Source: an uncultured Methanobrevibacter sp. (lineage in GTDB: Archaea > Methanobacteriota > Methanobacteria > Methanobacteriales > Methanobacteriaceae). Taken from it: 44,859 nt of DNA. Location of the stretch: NCBI GenBank assembly GCA_900319985.1, contig ONQL01000022.1, forward strand, positions 1 to 44,859. Direction: 5' to 3'. Both the position numbers and the translations under genes were made by a program. Positions 1-6,916 of this stretch are shown here, in pieces (position 1 is the stretch's first letter; each line of letters opens with the position of its first letter). The notes under the pieces were generated by a model, which saw only the letters and a program-made list of their open reading frames with translations, had not been told where the DNA came from and made no database searches.

Positions 1-732
1 CATCATGTCTGGAACTGTGTAAGTGTCAGGGTAAATGTAGGCAATATTATATTTTTTCAAAACCTTTGCGGTAATCGGGCCAATGCAGACAACTAACAGA
101 TTCTCATTTAAAAGCTGTGCAAGTTTTTCTTTATTCTCAGCTATCTGGAAGAAATTTTCAACAGTCAGAGGACTTGTAAAAGTGATTGCATCAATTTCCT
201 TATTTTCAATTTTTCGTATCAGTTCCTGCACTGCATTTTCATCCATTGGAAACAGTGATTTGTATGCTTCAGCCAAAATCACTTCATTTCCAAGTTTTTC
301 AAGTTCCTGTGGAAGAACTGGCCTTGCAGAAGCGGTTCTTGGAATGCCTATGGTTTTTTTGGTAATTTCACGTTTTTTGAACTCTTCAATCAGGCCTTCG
401 GCTGTAAAGTCTTCCGGCATCAAATCAACAGTCAGTCCATTTTTTTCAGCTAACTTTCCGGTTTTATTACCAATAACAGCTAATTTGCACTTTAAAGTTG
501 GAATAAAATCGGGATAGAATTTATTCAGTGAAACGATAGTTGTTGGAGATGTAAAAATAATCCAATCAAGTTCATCTTTTTTGGCTACCAGATTTTTTAG
601 AGATTCTGTGTTGACAGGCTCCAAATCAAGTGTCGGTGCAAGAATTGCACTTCCACCTAGGTTTTCTACAATCTCACAAGCCTTTTTTGCCCTATCCTTT
701 GGCCTTGTTATTGCAACAACAGGTTTTGACAT
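1..732 (-). CDS. hemD: Uroporphyrinogen-III synthase (3' end beyond window)
   Basis: The enzyme closes and rearranges hydroxymethylbilane to uroporphyrinogen III, the precursor of siroheme, cobamides, F430 and heme. The reverse-strand reading frame is open from an ATG at 732 to the window edge (244 codons; the family is usually about 250-260, so nearly all is present). It begins MSKPVVAITRPKDRAKKACE, and contains a TSPTTIVSLN segment in the first half and a matching TFTSPLTVENFF segment in the second half, the paired two-domain signature of HemD. A purine-rich AAGGTAAT ribosome site and a TATA-like stretch (about 755-775) lie upstream. It is divergent from the flavodoxin operon. Assignment is by recognised motifs; the C-terminal end is not visible. 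Confidence 0.9.
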   Translation of the reverse strand, partial: MSKPVVAITRPKDRAKKACEIVENLGGSAILAPTLDLEPVNTESLKNLVAKKDELDWIIFTSPTTIVSLNKFYPDFIPTLKCKLAVIGNKTGKLAEKNGLTVDLMPEDFTAEGLIEEFKKREITKKTIGIPRTASARPVLPQELEKLGNEVILAEAYKSLFPMDENAVQELIRKIENKEIDAITFTSPLTVENFFQIAENKEKLAQLLNENLLVVCIGPITAKVLKKYNIAYIYPDTYTVPDMM

Positions 733-873
733 TTTATATTACCTTCATTAATTTATAATATTATATGTTTTGTTTTTATTGGTTTAAATTATTTGTGTAA
801 TCATTAATTCTCATGTAAAAGAATGCTATGAAATGCTGTTAAAAAACAATTATTATTTAATTGGCACAATATT

Positions 874-888
874 TTACCAGACTGGTAA
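874..888. promoter_or_regulatory. 15-bp perfect inverted repeat, candidate operator
   Basis: TTACCAG-A-CTGGTAA is a perfect 7-1-7 inverted repeat. It ends 19 bp before the TATA box (908-916) of the flavodoxin/iron-sulfur flavoprotein operon and lies in the hemD divergent region. It looks like a dimeric regulator site. The half-site TGGTAA recurs at 41193-41198 in front of the regulator beside the second flavodoxin operon. The regulator is unknown. Confidence 0.5.
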
Positions 889-907
889 TTGTTGCATATG
901 TAAACAA

Positions 908-916
908 TTATATAAT
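908..916 (+). promoter_or_regulatory. TATA box of the flavodoxin operon
   Basis: TTATATAAT is centred about 37 bp upstream of the ATG at 949. A start site about 26 bp downstream would leave a very short leader that opens with the AGGTGA ribosome site (938-943). Confidence 0.5.
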
Positions 917-948
917 ATAATCTCCTTATTTTTAAATAGGTGATAAAT

Positions 949-1413
949 ATGAGCAATGTATTGATAACATATTTCTCAGCAAGCGGAGTAACAAAAAGCG
1001 TAGCAGAAAAGATAGCAGATGAAAACGGCTATGACATTTTTGAAATAACTCCTGTGGAAAAGTATACTGCAGCGGATTTGGACTATATGGACAAAAACTC
1101 AAGGTCAACCATTGAAATGAATGATAAAAGTTTCAGACCTCCAATCGCCGAAACATGTGATGTTTCTGGCTATGACGTTGTAGCTATCGGCTTTCCCGTA
1201 TGGTGGTACACCGCACCGACAATAATCAACACATTCATAGAAAGCGTTGACTTGAAAGGAAAGACAATTAAGGTTTTCTGCACCTCTGGCGGATCAGGCG
1301 TTGACAAATGCGTAAGCGACCTTCAGGATGCATATCCGGAGCTTGACTTTGCAAAAGGTATGAGATTCATGGGAAATGTCTCCAAAGCAAAAGAGTGGAT
1401 CGAGGATGAGTAA
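949..1413 (+). CDS. Flavodoxin
   Basis: A cytoplasmic FMN-binding electron carrier of 154 residues, typical for short flavodoxins. The N-terminus MSNVLITYFSASGVTKSVAE gives the first beta strand and the phosphate-binding loop (YFSASGVTKS). GFPVWWYTAPTIINTFIE around residues 83-100 supplies the aromatic FMN-stacking segment, and FCTSGGSG near residues 111-118 is the second flavin loop. The ATG at 949 is preferred to an in-frame GTG at 940 because AGGTGA (938-943) sits five bases upstream of it. The gene overlaps the next one by 8 bp, so the two are probably translationally coupled. The redox partner is not evident from the sequence. Confidence 0.88.
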   Translation: MSNVLITYFSASGVTKSVAEKIADENGYDIFEITPVEKYTAADLDYMDKNSRSTIEMNDKSFRPPIAETCDVSGYDVVAIGFPVWWYTAPTIINTFIESVDLKGKTIKVFCTSGGSGVDKCVSDLQDAYPELDFAKGMRFMGNVSKAKEWIEDE

Positions 1414-1921
1414 AAAGGTAGTAATCATAAGTTCATCTCCCAGAAAGGGCCAAAATTCAGATACGTTGTGCGATGAATTTTTAAGGGGCGCTCAGGATGC
1501 AGGCCATGAAGCGGTCAAGTATTTCCTTGAAGACATCGAGTTTTCATCATGCAAGGCATGCTACAAATGCAAAACTCCCGAAATGAAATGCTTTCAGGAT
1601 GACGGCATAGCAGAAATCCTTGATGACATGATGGATGCTGATGTGATAGTCTATGCGACTCCAGTATATTACTTTGAGATGTGCGGAACACTCAAAATGT
1701 TTTTCGACAGGTGTTATCCGATATTCAGGCATCTTGAAAACAAGGATTTCTATATAATTCTGGCTGCAGGAAGCAGTTGCGGCGATGCACTGACAGGACT
1801 TAAGAGTTTCATAGGATTTGCCAAAAATCCGACAATAAAAGAAGTGTTTGAAGTCTTTGGAAATGCAAAATCACAAAAAGATACTTTGAAAGAAGTGTAT
1901 GATGCAGGTTTGAACTGCTAA
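1406..1921 (+). CDS. NADPH-dependent FMN reductase / iron-sulfur flavoprotein family
   Basis: A 171-residue flavodoxin-fold oxidoreductase. SSSPRKGQNSDTLCDEF (about 9-25) is the FMN phosphate-binding loop of the FMN_red family. Cysteines 49, 52, 55 and 62 form C-x2-C-x2-C-x6-C, which matches the compact [4Fe-4S] motif of archaeal iron-sulfur flavoproteins, so an Fe-S cluster next to FMN is a reasonable inference. YATPVYYFEMCGTLKMFFDR (about 91-110) is the typical substrate and dimer segment. The start ATG at 1406 overlaps the end of the flavodoxin gene. These proteins reduce quinones, O2/H2O2 or other small acceptors. The pair may be an oxidative-stress or electron-shuttle module, but the substrate cannot be read from the sequence. 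Confidence 0.85.
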   Translation: MSKKVVIISSSPRKGQNSDTLCDEFLRGAQDAGHEAVKYFLEDIEFSSCKACYKCKTPEMKCFQDDGIAEILDDMMDADVIVYATPVYYFEMCGTLKMFFDRCYPIFRHLENKDFYIILAAGSSCGDALTGLKSFIGFAKNPTIKEVFEVFGNAKSQKDTLKEVYDAGLNC

Positions 1922-1925
1922 AATA

Positions 1926-1971
1926 AAAATTAGGAAAGAAATCAATCTTTCCTATCCTTTAAATGGATTTG
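1926..1971. repeat. 46-bp direct repeat, copy 1
   Basis: Identical base for base to 3140-3185 in the same orientation, with different bases immediately outside on both sides. It starts 5 bp after the stop codon of the FMN reductase gene and contains a hairpin. Together with copy 2 it brackets the Rpn nuclease genes. Confidence 0.95.
1932..1953. terminator. Hairpin terminator candidate in repeat copy 1
   Basis: AGGAAAG and CTTTCCT form a 7-bp stem around an 8-base loop, immediately downstream of the flavoprotein operon. On the minus strand the hairpin is followed by a T-rich tract, so it is probably better as a reverse-strand terminator; on the plus strand the T tract is weak. Confidence 0.5.
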
Positions 1972-2254
1972 GGCATCAATTTCACAATCAAAGATTAATT
2001 GATGATTTTTATATTTCTTGTTTTTTGTTCCGTTTTCATAGATTTTTGGATGATTTTTCAAAATGTGTGCTACTCTATGTTTTTGCTTGAATTAATGGTT
2101 TTTTATTTTTTTTTATTCCTATTTTTTTAATAAAATTGCCAATACTTTGTTTTTTTATTTATAGATATTAATATTGCTTTAAATCAATATAAAAAGATTT
2201 ATATTCATTTAATTTTAAATTTAATGATAATCAATAGTTAAAGGAGGTGTTGGT
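1972..2254. other. AT-rich gap before the Rpn gene
   Basis: No convincing gene. The stretch is T-rich on the plus strand and carries a strong ribosome site AAAGGAGGTG (about 2239-2249) for the next gene, with a TATA-like TTTATATT near 2199-2206. A short reverse-strand open frame of about 46 codons (about 1950-2090) is open but has no start codon and no recognised family. Confidence 0.4.
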
Positions 2255-2839
2255 ATGAAATTTCATGAAGATGTAATTTTTAAAAATGATGGTCAACAAT
2301 ATGGTCAGGAATTCATTGAAATCTTAAATATCAAAGGGAAAATAATAGAAATTCATCAAACTGAATATAGTATATTGGATCCGAAAATGTACAAGCCCGA
2401 TTTGGTGTTTGAGCTTGAAGACAAAATAATAATACTTGAATTTCAAAGTACTTATGTGGATATAAATGATAAGAAAAGATTTAGATTTTACACGGCATTA
2501 TTTGATTATTTAAAAAATTCAACTCATAAAAACATTGAATTGCATGTTTTAAGTACTATGGGGGTGGAAAAAACTAAATGTTATAAGATAAATCCAGAAT
2601 CTAGATTTCCAATATATGTTCATTCACTCAAAAATTATGACAGCAATAAATTTTTAAATATCATTAAGATAAAAATAAAAAATAAAGTTGTATTGTCCAA
2701 AAAGGAATTACTCTTGTTAACTTTACTTTGTTTCATGGACTCTGATGAATCAATTAATCAGAATATACTAAACTCAGCAGAAACAATAACTGATATTCCT
2801 AACTTGAATGTTGATATGGAACAATTTGCTAAGGGGTAA
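2255..2839 (+). CDS. Rpn / PD-(D/E)XK nuclease (transposase_31-like), N-terminal part
   Basis: This 194-residue piece is the catalytic part of an Rpn-type protein (recombination-promoting nuclease, also known as putative transposase or PD-(D/E)XK family). KPDLVFELEDKIIILEFQST gives D49 and the E62-x-Q64 pair that replaces E-x-K in this family, following an N-terminal segment where the family keeps its first acidic residue. It begins behind an unusually strong AAAGGAGGTG ribosome site. The frame stops at TAA 2837-2839 directly after a GGGG run, and the missing C-terminal part continues in another frame at 2845-3111. One additional G would join them (AKG followed by VILMLCDKF), so this is either a broken gene or one switched by slippage. 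It lies between 46-bp direct repeats. Confidence 0.75.
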   Translation: MKFHEDVIFKNDGQQYGQEFIEILNIKGKIIEIHQTEYSILDPKMYKPDLVFELEDKIIILEFQSTYVDINDKKRFRFYTALFDYLKNSTHKNIELHVLSTMGVEKTKCYKINPESRFPIYVHSLKNYDSNKFLNIIKIKIKNKVVLSKKELLLLTLLCFMDSDESINQNILNSAETITDIPNLNVDMEQFAKG

Positions 2840-2844
2840 TTTTA

Positions 2845-3111
2845 ATGTTGTGTGATAAATTTGTAGATGATGAACTGCTAAACATTAAAATTTCAAATTT
2901 GGTTGGTGGAAACATGAAAATAGTAGAAGATTATGCTCAAAGAGTGGCACAAGAAGCAGTTAAGAAAGAAAAAGAAAAATTTGAATCTGAATTAGAATCA
3001 AAAGATGAAAATTTAGTCATTAATTTAAGTAAAGAAGGTTATAGTGTTAAAGATATTGCAAGAATTGCTGATGTTAGCATTTCATTTGTAAACCAAACAT
3101 TGTCAAAATAA
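2845..3111 (+). CDS. Rpn nuclease family, C-terminal part (frameshifted continuation)
   Basis: 88 codons that continue the preceding nuclease in a different frame. The segment LCDKFVDDELLNIKISNLVGG matches the helical stretch that normally follows the catalytic domain in this family. It is followed by a charged predicted helix (AQEAVKKEKEKFESELESK) and a tail, EGYSVKDIARIADVSISFVN, that reads like a helix-turn-helix. Such short tails also exist in Rpn proteins as separately initiated small C-terminal products, so independent translation from the ATG at 2845 is possible, although there is no clear ribosome site. A joined product would be about 285 residues, a normal family length. Confidence 0.6.
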   Translation: MLCDKFVDDELLNIKISNLVGGNMKIVEDYAQRVAQEAVKKEKEKFESELESKDENLVINLSKEGYSVKDIARIADVSISFVNQTLSK

Positions 3112-3139
3112 CTTTCCATGGCTTATTTTTTTAAAAATT

Positions 3140-3185
3140 AAAATTAGGAAAGAAATCAATCTTTCCTATCCTTTAAATGGATTTG
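3140..3185. repeat. 46-bp direct repeat, copy 2
   Basis: Exact copy of 1926-1971. On the minus strand it spans the last codons (SNPFKG-stop) of the out-of-frame tail of the secreted protein gene plus its terminator hairpin, so this is likely the original copy. Confidence 0.95.
3146..3167 (-). terminator. Terminator hairpin of the secreted protein gene
   Basis: The same 7-bp stem as at 1932-1953 (AGGAAAG/CTTTCCT). Read on the minus strand it is followed by TAATTTTAATTTTTAAAAAA, a plausible T-rich termination tract. It overlaps the tail's original stop codon (3166-3168). Confidence 0.6.
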
Positions 3186-3333
3186 AACTGTCGTAGGTCT
3201 TGCCGTTGACGGTTAGCTTGTAGCTGCCGTAGTCAATTTTTCCGGATACTGCTAGAGAAGATAGTGAACTGTCACCGGTCAGTGTCCAGGTTGACCCGTC
3301 AGCAACATTGACGGTAGTGTTTCCGGTTGAGTT
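3166..3333 (-). pseudogene. Out-of-frame C-terminal tail of the secreted carbohydrate-binding protein
   Basis: In a frame different from the upstream gene, the minus strand reads LLNSTGNTTVNVADGSTWTL, then LTGDSSLSSLAVSGKIDYG, and ends DSSNPFKG-stop at 3166. This matches the usual end of methanobacterial carbohydrate-binding-domain (DUF4353-like) proteins, where a DxSTWTLTGDS strand precedes the C-terminus. The upstream protein instead runs out of frame into RKHYRQCC and stops at 3299. A frameshift, or an internal deletion with loss of frame, therefore separated the tail from its gene. Confidence 0.7.
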
Positions 3334-4612
3334 GAGTAGTTCCCCATTGGTTTTGGCTTGAAACTTCTAGAAATGTCCCGCTTCCAAAGCTGAATTCTGT
3401 ATTTTTCAAATCAATTACACAAGCTGTGTTGGTTACATGAAACATCGGAGCTTCCTTGTAGACTGATGATTCCTGAGGGATTGTGAGTTTTGAGTCTTTT
3501 GCTGTGAAAAGTGATGTTCCAACATCAGCGTCCCCACTCATTGACTGGTAGATGAATATTCCGCCCAAATCAACATAGTTGTCGCCGTCTTTTCTGTTAC
3601 CTTCACTGTAACCTGTCAAATCGGAGTTTGTCACTCCAATGGAATTTTTACCTTCGATACATGCTATTTGTGATACGTAGGATGTTCCTTTGGTATTGTC
3701 AATGGTAATGTTTCCGGTTGAGTAAATTAAAGGTGATCCTCTGCCGCTGGTTTTGCTGACGCCTGTATTGATTTCAGAGTTTTTGACGTGCACTTCACCT
3801 TCGCCCCTGTCGGTTGCAAGAGCAGCACAGCTTTGACCGTCGGTATTGATGATAATGTTTTCAGCGTTGATTTTGCCTTTGTAGGTTGCATCAAGGCCTC
3901 TTGACTTGTCTGAGTGTGTTGTGATTTTAACGTTTTTGATGGTTGCTTGTGTATTTCCGCTCACATCACTTGCACCTGACGGATCTCCGCCACCGTTTCC
4001 AGGAGTCTGTCCACCTTCACCTGATGGCATTTCAGGGGGTTGTCCTCCGCCTCCACCCTGTGAGTTGTCGCCACCATTTCCGGTTGCTTCTGGAGGTTGT
4101 CCTCCTTCACCGCCCTGGGATGAATTTCCACCGGCTGCTTCAGGGGGTTGTGAGCCTTCAGAAGATCCTCCCTGTGGGGACGTGCTGGCTGAAGCTTCAG
4201 AATTTGTTACAAAAATACCGTTTGAACCTTTTGAATTTGTATTTATTTCAACATTTGAAATGTCCAATGTTCCATTGGTGTTGACTAGAATGGCGGAGTT
4301 GACACCATAAAAGTCAGCATCATCTCCTGAAGTTGCAGTATCACCGGTTTTGTTAACCAATGAGTCTTTTATAGTTAATTTACCGTTATTTGTTACTAAA
4401 ATAGAATTCAAATCACTTGAACTGGCAGAAACCAATCCTTTTTCCTTTGAATCTTTGCTATCGTTTACTACAATATTTCCCATATCTTTTAGTGCATTTG
4501 CATCGATATTGACAGAATTTCCTATTTGTGATGATGTATTGTTTGAAAGTGCAAATGCTCCTACAATAATTATCACGACTGCAATTGCTGCAATCAAAAG
4601 TTTTCTGTTCAT
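3299..4612 (-). CDS. Secreted carbohydrate-binding-domain (DUF4353-like) protein, frameshifted near its end
   Basis: A cell-surface or secreted protein of 437 residues. The ATG at 4612 is chosen over an upstream in-frame ATG at 4630 because it directly precedes the signal sequence MNRKLLIAAIAVVIIIVGAF. The body consists of short N- and D-rich strands typical of a right-handed beta helix (for example GVNSAILVNTNGTLDISNVEINT). A low-complexity linker at about residues 140-215 is rich in G, Q, P and E with repeated QPPE units. Near the end SFGSGTFLEVSSQNQWGTT is the conserved motif of the family, after which the frame is lost: the normal ending lies in another frame down to 3166. The shortened protein may still be secreted. 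Substrate unknown; adhesin-like role inferred. Confidence 0.75.
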   Translation of the reverse strand: MNRKLLIAAIAVVIIIVGAFALSNNTSSQIGNSVNIDANALKDMGNIVVNDSKDSKEKGLVSASSSDLNSILVTNNGKLTIKDSLVNKTGDTATSGDDADFYGVNSAILVNTNGTLDISNVEINTNSKGSNGIFVTNSEASASTSPQGGSSEGSQPPEAAGGNSSQGGEGGQPPEATGNGGDNSQGGGGGQPPEMPSGEGGQTPGNGGGDPSGASDVSGNTQATIKNVKITTHSDKSRGLDATYKGKINAENIIINTDGQSCAALATDRGEGEVHVKNSEINTGVSKTSGRGSPLIYSTGNITIDNTKGTSYVSQIACIEGKNSIGVTNSDLTGYSEGNRKDGDNYVDLGGIFIYQSMSGDADVGTSLFTAKDSKLTIPQESSVYKEAPMFHVTNTACVIDLKNTEFSFGSGTFLEVSSQNQWGTTQLNRKHYRQCC

Positions 4613-5047
4613 AAGAGTAATAACTCGCAAGTTATATTTAATTATTTAGAATATTTTTTATACATTATTATGTCGTTAAATAATCATGATTGTAATAGTT
4701 TAATTGTTATATTGGATATGGTGTTTCACAGTCTATTAAATTATTGCGGTTTCAATCTAATTTGTGAGATTACTGATTTGTTGCACGAATGGGTGGTGCA
4801 TTTTGGGGGGGGTTTTCAATAAGTTCATTGATTTTATAAATGTTGTTTTCAACTTCGCATCTAGATGTTTTCGCATATTTTATATATTATTTGGAAGAAT
4901 CTCTTCAAGGGAAATTGCTGAAGTGTTGTATTTGTTCTACATTGATTAACTGTTTGGGGTTATTGTGTTGGACACTACAAGAGAATTTCTAAAATGACTG
5001 TAAATAGTTACGTATGATATGATTTTTTTGATTTTTTTTTAACATAA
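4613..5047. other. Gap with a possible transposase remnant and a G8 run
   Basis: The upstream region of the secreted protein (TATA-like AATATAACTTG and TTTATAC stretches at 4624-4665) is followed by low-complexity DNA. It holds a GGGGGGGG homopolymer at about 4805-4812 and a 61-codon open frame described separately. Nothing else is recognised. Confidence 0.5.
4764..4949 (+). pseudogene. Possible N-terminal fragment of an insertion-sequence transposase
   Basis: A 61-codon open frame ending at TAA 4947-4949. Its latter half, FRIFYILFGRISSREIAEVL, resembles the first helix-turn-helix of IS6/ISH-type transposases, in which a YLLFGRxxSxREIAEVLYLxY segment precedes the DDE domain. Nothing of the DDE domain follows, and the frame passes just after a G8 run. 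It would be a relic only. Recognition is by eye and weak. Confidence 0.3.
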
Positions 5048-5690
5048 TTATTTAAATGCATAAATCATACCTTGTTCTTTAAAAATGGAACCTACTCCTT
5101 CTGATTGGTAGAATTCAATATTAAATCCTTGTTTTTTCAATTCTTTTACGAGAATATTAAAGTCTTTATTTACAATTTTTCCGTGATGTTCAAAAAGTAT
5201 TTCATTAAACATGGATAAATCATTTTTTTTTCTATGATTTCAAATTCACATCCTTCACAGTCCATTTTTAGAATGTCTGGAGTAAAATTATATTCTTCAA
5301 AAAATCGTTCATAGTTATTACTTCCATTTCATTATCATTGTTTCCAGTGTATTCTGCCACGGAAGTTGAATCAAGATGAAGTTTTCCTTTTTTTCCCTCC
5401 AATGGTTTTGTTGACAAATGTGATTTTGTCTTTTAATGTTGGATTTAAATTAACATTTTCAACTGCAAGTTCATATAAATGTTTCCCAGGTTCAAAACTA
5501 ATGACATTTGCACCGGATTTTACAAAGTATAATGCGGTATCTCCAATATTTCCTCCAATATCTATAACATATCTATCTTGGTAATCTATAATATTCAAGA
5601 CGTCATCAGTGAAAAATTCAGTTAAATGGCAATAATATTCGTTATCATGGTTTTTAATGAAATCAGAGTGTATGTATTAATAAATTTATT
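5048..5690 (-). pseudogene. Decayed FkbM-family methyltransferase
   Basis: A broken paralogue of the adjacent intact gene. Pieces in different frames line up with it in order: LTEFFTDDVLNIIDY (about 5590-5635), then VIDIGGNIGDTALYFVKSG and VISFEPGKHLYELAVENVNL (5371-5598), then TPDILKMDCEGCEFEI around 5235-5290, and the shared ending MIYAFK-stop at 5048. At least two frameshifts, one near 5395 after GGKK and one near 5230 in a T run, plus a missing N-terminal third make it non-functional. It points to tandem duplication followed by decay. Confidence 0.85.
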
Positions 5691-5717
5691 GGGGATATTG
5701 TCTTGTTTGATTCATAT

Positions 5718-6620
5718 TTACTTAAAAGCATGAATTATACCAATATCTTCAAAGTTCATTCGACTGGCAGCAACGGAATAAATATTTGTTTTAAATCCTT
5801 CAGATTCTAATTTGTTTATGAGTGATTTATAATCTTTTCCAACTAGTTTGGAGTGATGTTCAAAAATTACATCATTAAACATTGTTAAATCATTGTTAAG
5901 GATAACTTCAAATTCACAACCTTCACAATCCATTTTTAAAATGTCTGGTGTGAAGTCATAATCATTTAATAAGTCTTGAATAGATATTATTTCCATTTCA
6001 TATGATTTTTCGTCAGTATATCCTTTAACTGTTTCAAAATTAAAGGTTATTGTTCCCCTTTTTCCACCAACGCCTTTATTGACAAAAATAATCTTGTCAG
6101 AATATTTTTCATTAAGTTCTATATTTCTCACGCCAAGATCATATAAATGATGTACTGGTTCAAAACTTATTACTTCTGCACCCATTTTTGCAAAATATAA
6201 TGGTGTATCTCCAATATTCCCTCCAATGTCAATGACATGCCGTCCTGAGAAGTTAACCATATCCCATTCATCATCTGTAAAAAATTCTTCTAGATGTATG
6301 CTGTAGTCATGCTGTTTGTTTTTCTGGAAATTAGAATTGTAAATATTTATAAAAGTTAAATCATTAATCTCAACATATTTTTTATCATTATCAATATCAT
6401 CAATATATTTTAAAAAATTATTTAGTTTATCATTTGATATAGTGGGGATTACATTCATTAATCTATTAAGAGAATTAATGTTATGCAAAGTAATGTAGTA
6501 GTTTGTATTCTTAATTTTCAAATTACACTTTTTTGAAAATCCAAATTTGAATTTTAATGCAGTAAATGGATTATCAATATATTTAAAATAATCTATTAAA
6601 TATGAAACTTTCTGAAACAC
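5718..6620 (-). CDS. FkbM family SAM-dependent methyltransferase
   Basis: An intact 300-residue protein. The SAM-binding motif I is VIDIGGNIGDTPLYFAKMGA (residues 129-148), followed by the acidic motif VISFEPVHHLYDLG and the late motif PDILKMDCEGCEFEV, all diagnostic of the FkbM (Methyltransf_21) family. Its members O-methylate sugars or secondary metabolites and are common in surface-glycan clusters. The roughly 100 residues before the Rossmann domain are less conserved and may confer substrate choice. The gene is alone on the minus strand, downstream of its decayed copy's promoter-distal end and next to the flippase. The likely role is methylation of a residue of the island's glycan; the acceptor is unknown. 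Confidence 0.85.
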   Translation of the reverse strand: MFQKVSYLIDYFKYIDNPFTALKFKFGFSKKCNLKIKNTNYYITLHNINSLNRLMNVIPTISNDKLNNFLKYIDDIDNDKKYVEINDLTFINIYNSNFQKNKQHDYSIHLEEFFTDDEWDMVNFSGRHVIDIGGNIGDTPLYFAKMGAEVISFEPVHHLYDLGVRNIELNEKYSDKIIFVNKGVGGKRGTITFNFETVKGYTDEKSYEMEIISIQDLLNDYDFTPDILKMDCEGCEFEVILNNDLTMFNDVIFEHHSKLVGKDYKSLINKLESEGFKTNIYSVAASRMNFEDIGIIHAFK

Positions 6621-6916
6621 AAGGTCACCTACTTAAAATTAAGATTTAATATAATAGAATATAATATTTACTTTTGGGCATAAATATTTAACTTTGTATT
6701 AATGTGTTTTCTTTAAATGTTTCAACTTGTAGACGTTGAATATTCTTATTTCATGGACTATATACATTAATGAATATAGAATTAGGTTATCATGTGTAAA
6801 AACTCATATATTTTACAATTCCAATTATAAGTGTATTTTTAAAGGTGAAATGCTATGTTGCTGGATGTAATTAAAGTAAAGTTTTTATCTTTGAGTACAA
6901 ATTATTTAATTTAAGT

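Noticed and set aside
1950..2090. Reverse-strand open frame of about 46 codons (QLIFDCEIDAQIHLKDRKD ending)
   Set aside because: No start codon, preceded by a stop, and it runs into the terminator repeat. It may be a relic but no family is recognisable.
3906..4310. Proline-rich open frames on the plus strand opposite the secreted protein gene
   Set aside because: They mirror the G/Q/P/E-rich linker of the minus-strand gene; no ribosome site and no family features.
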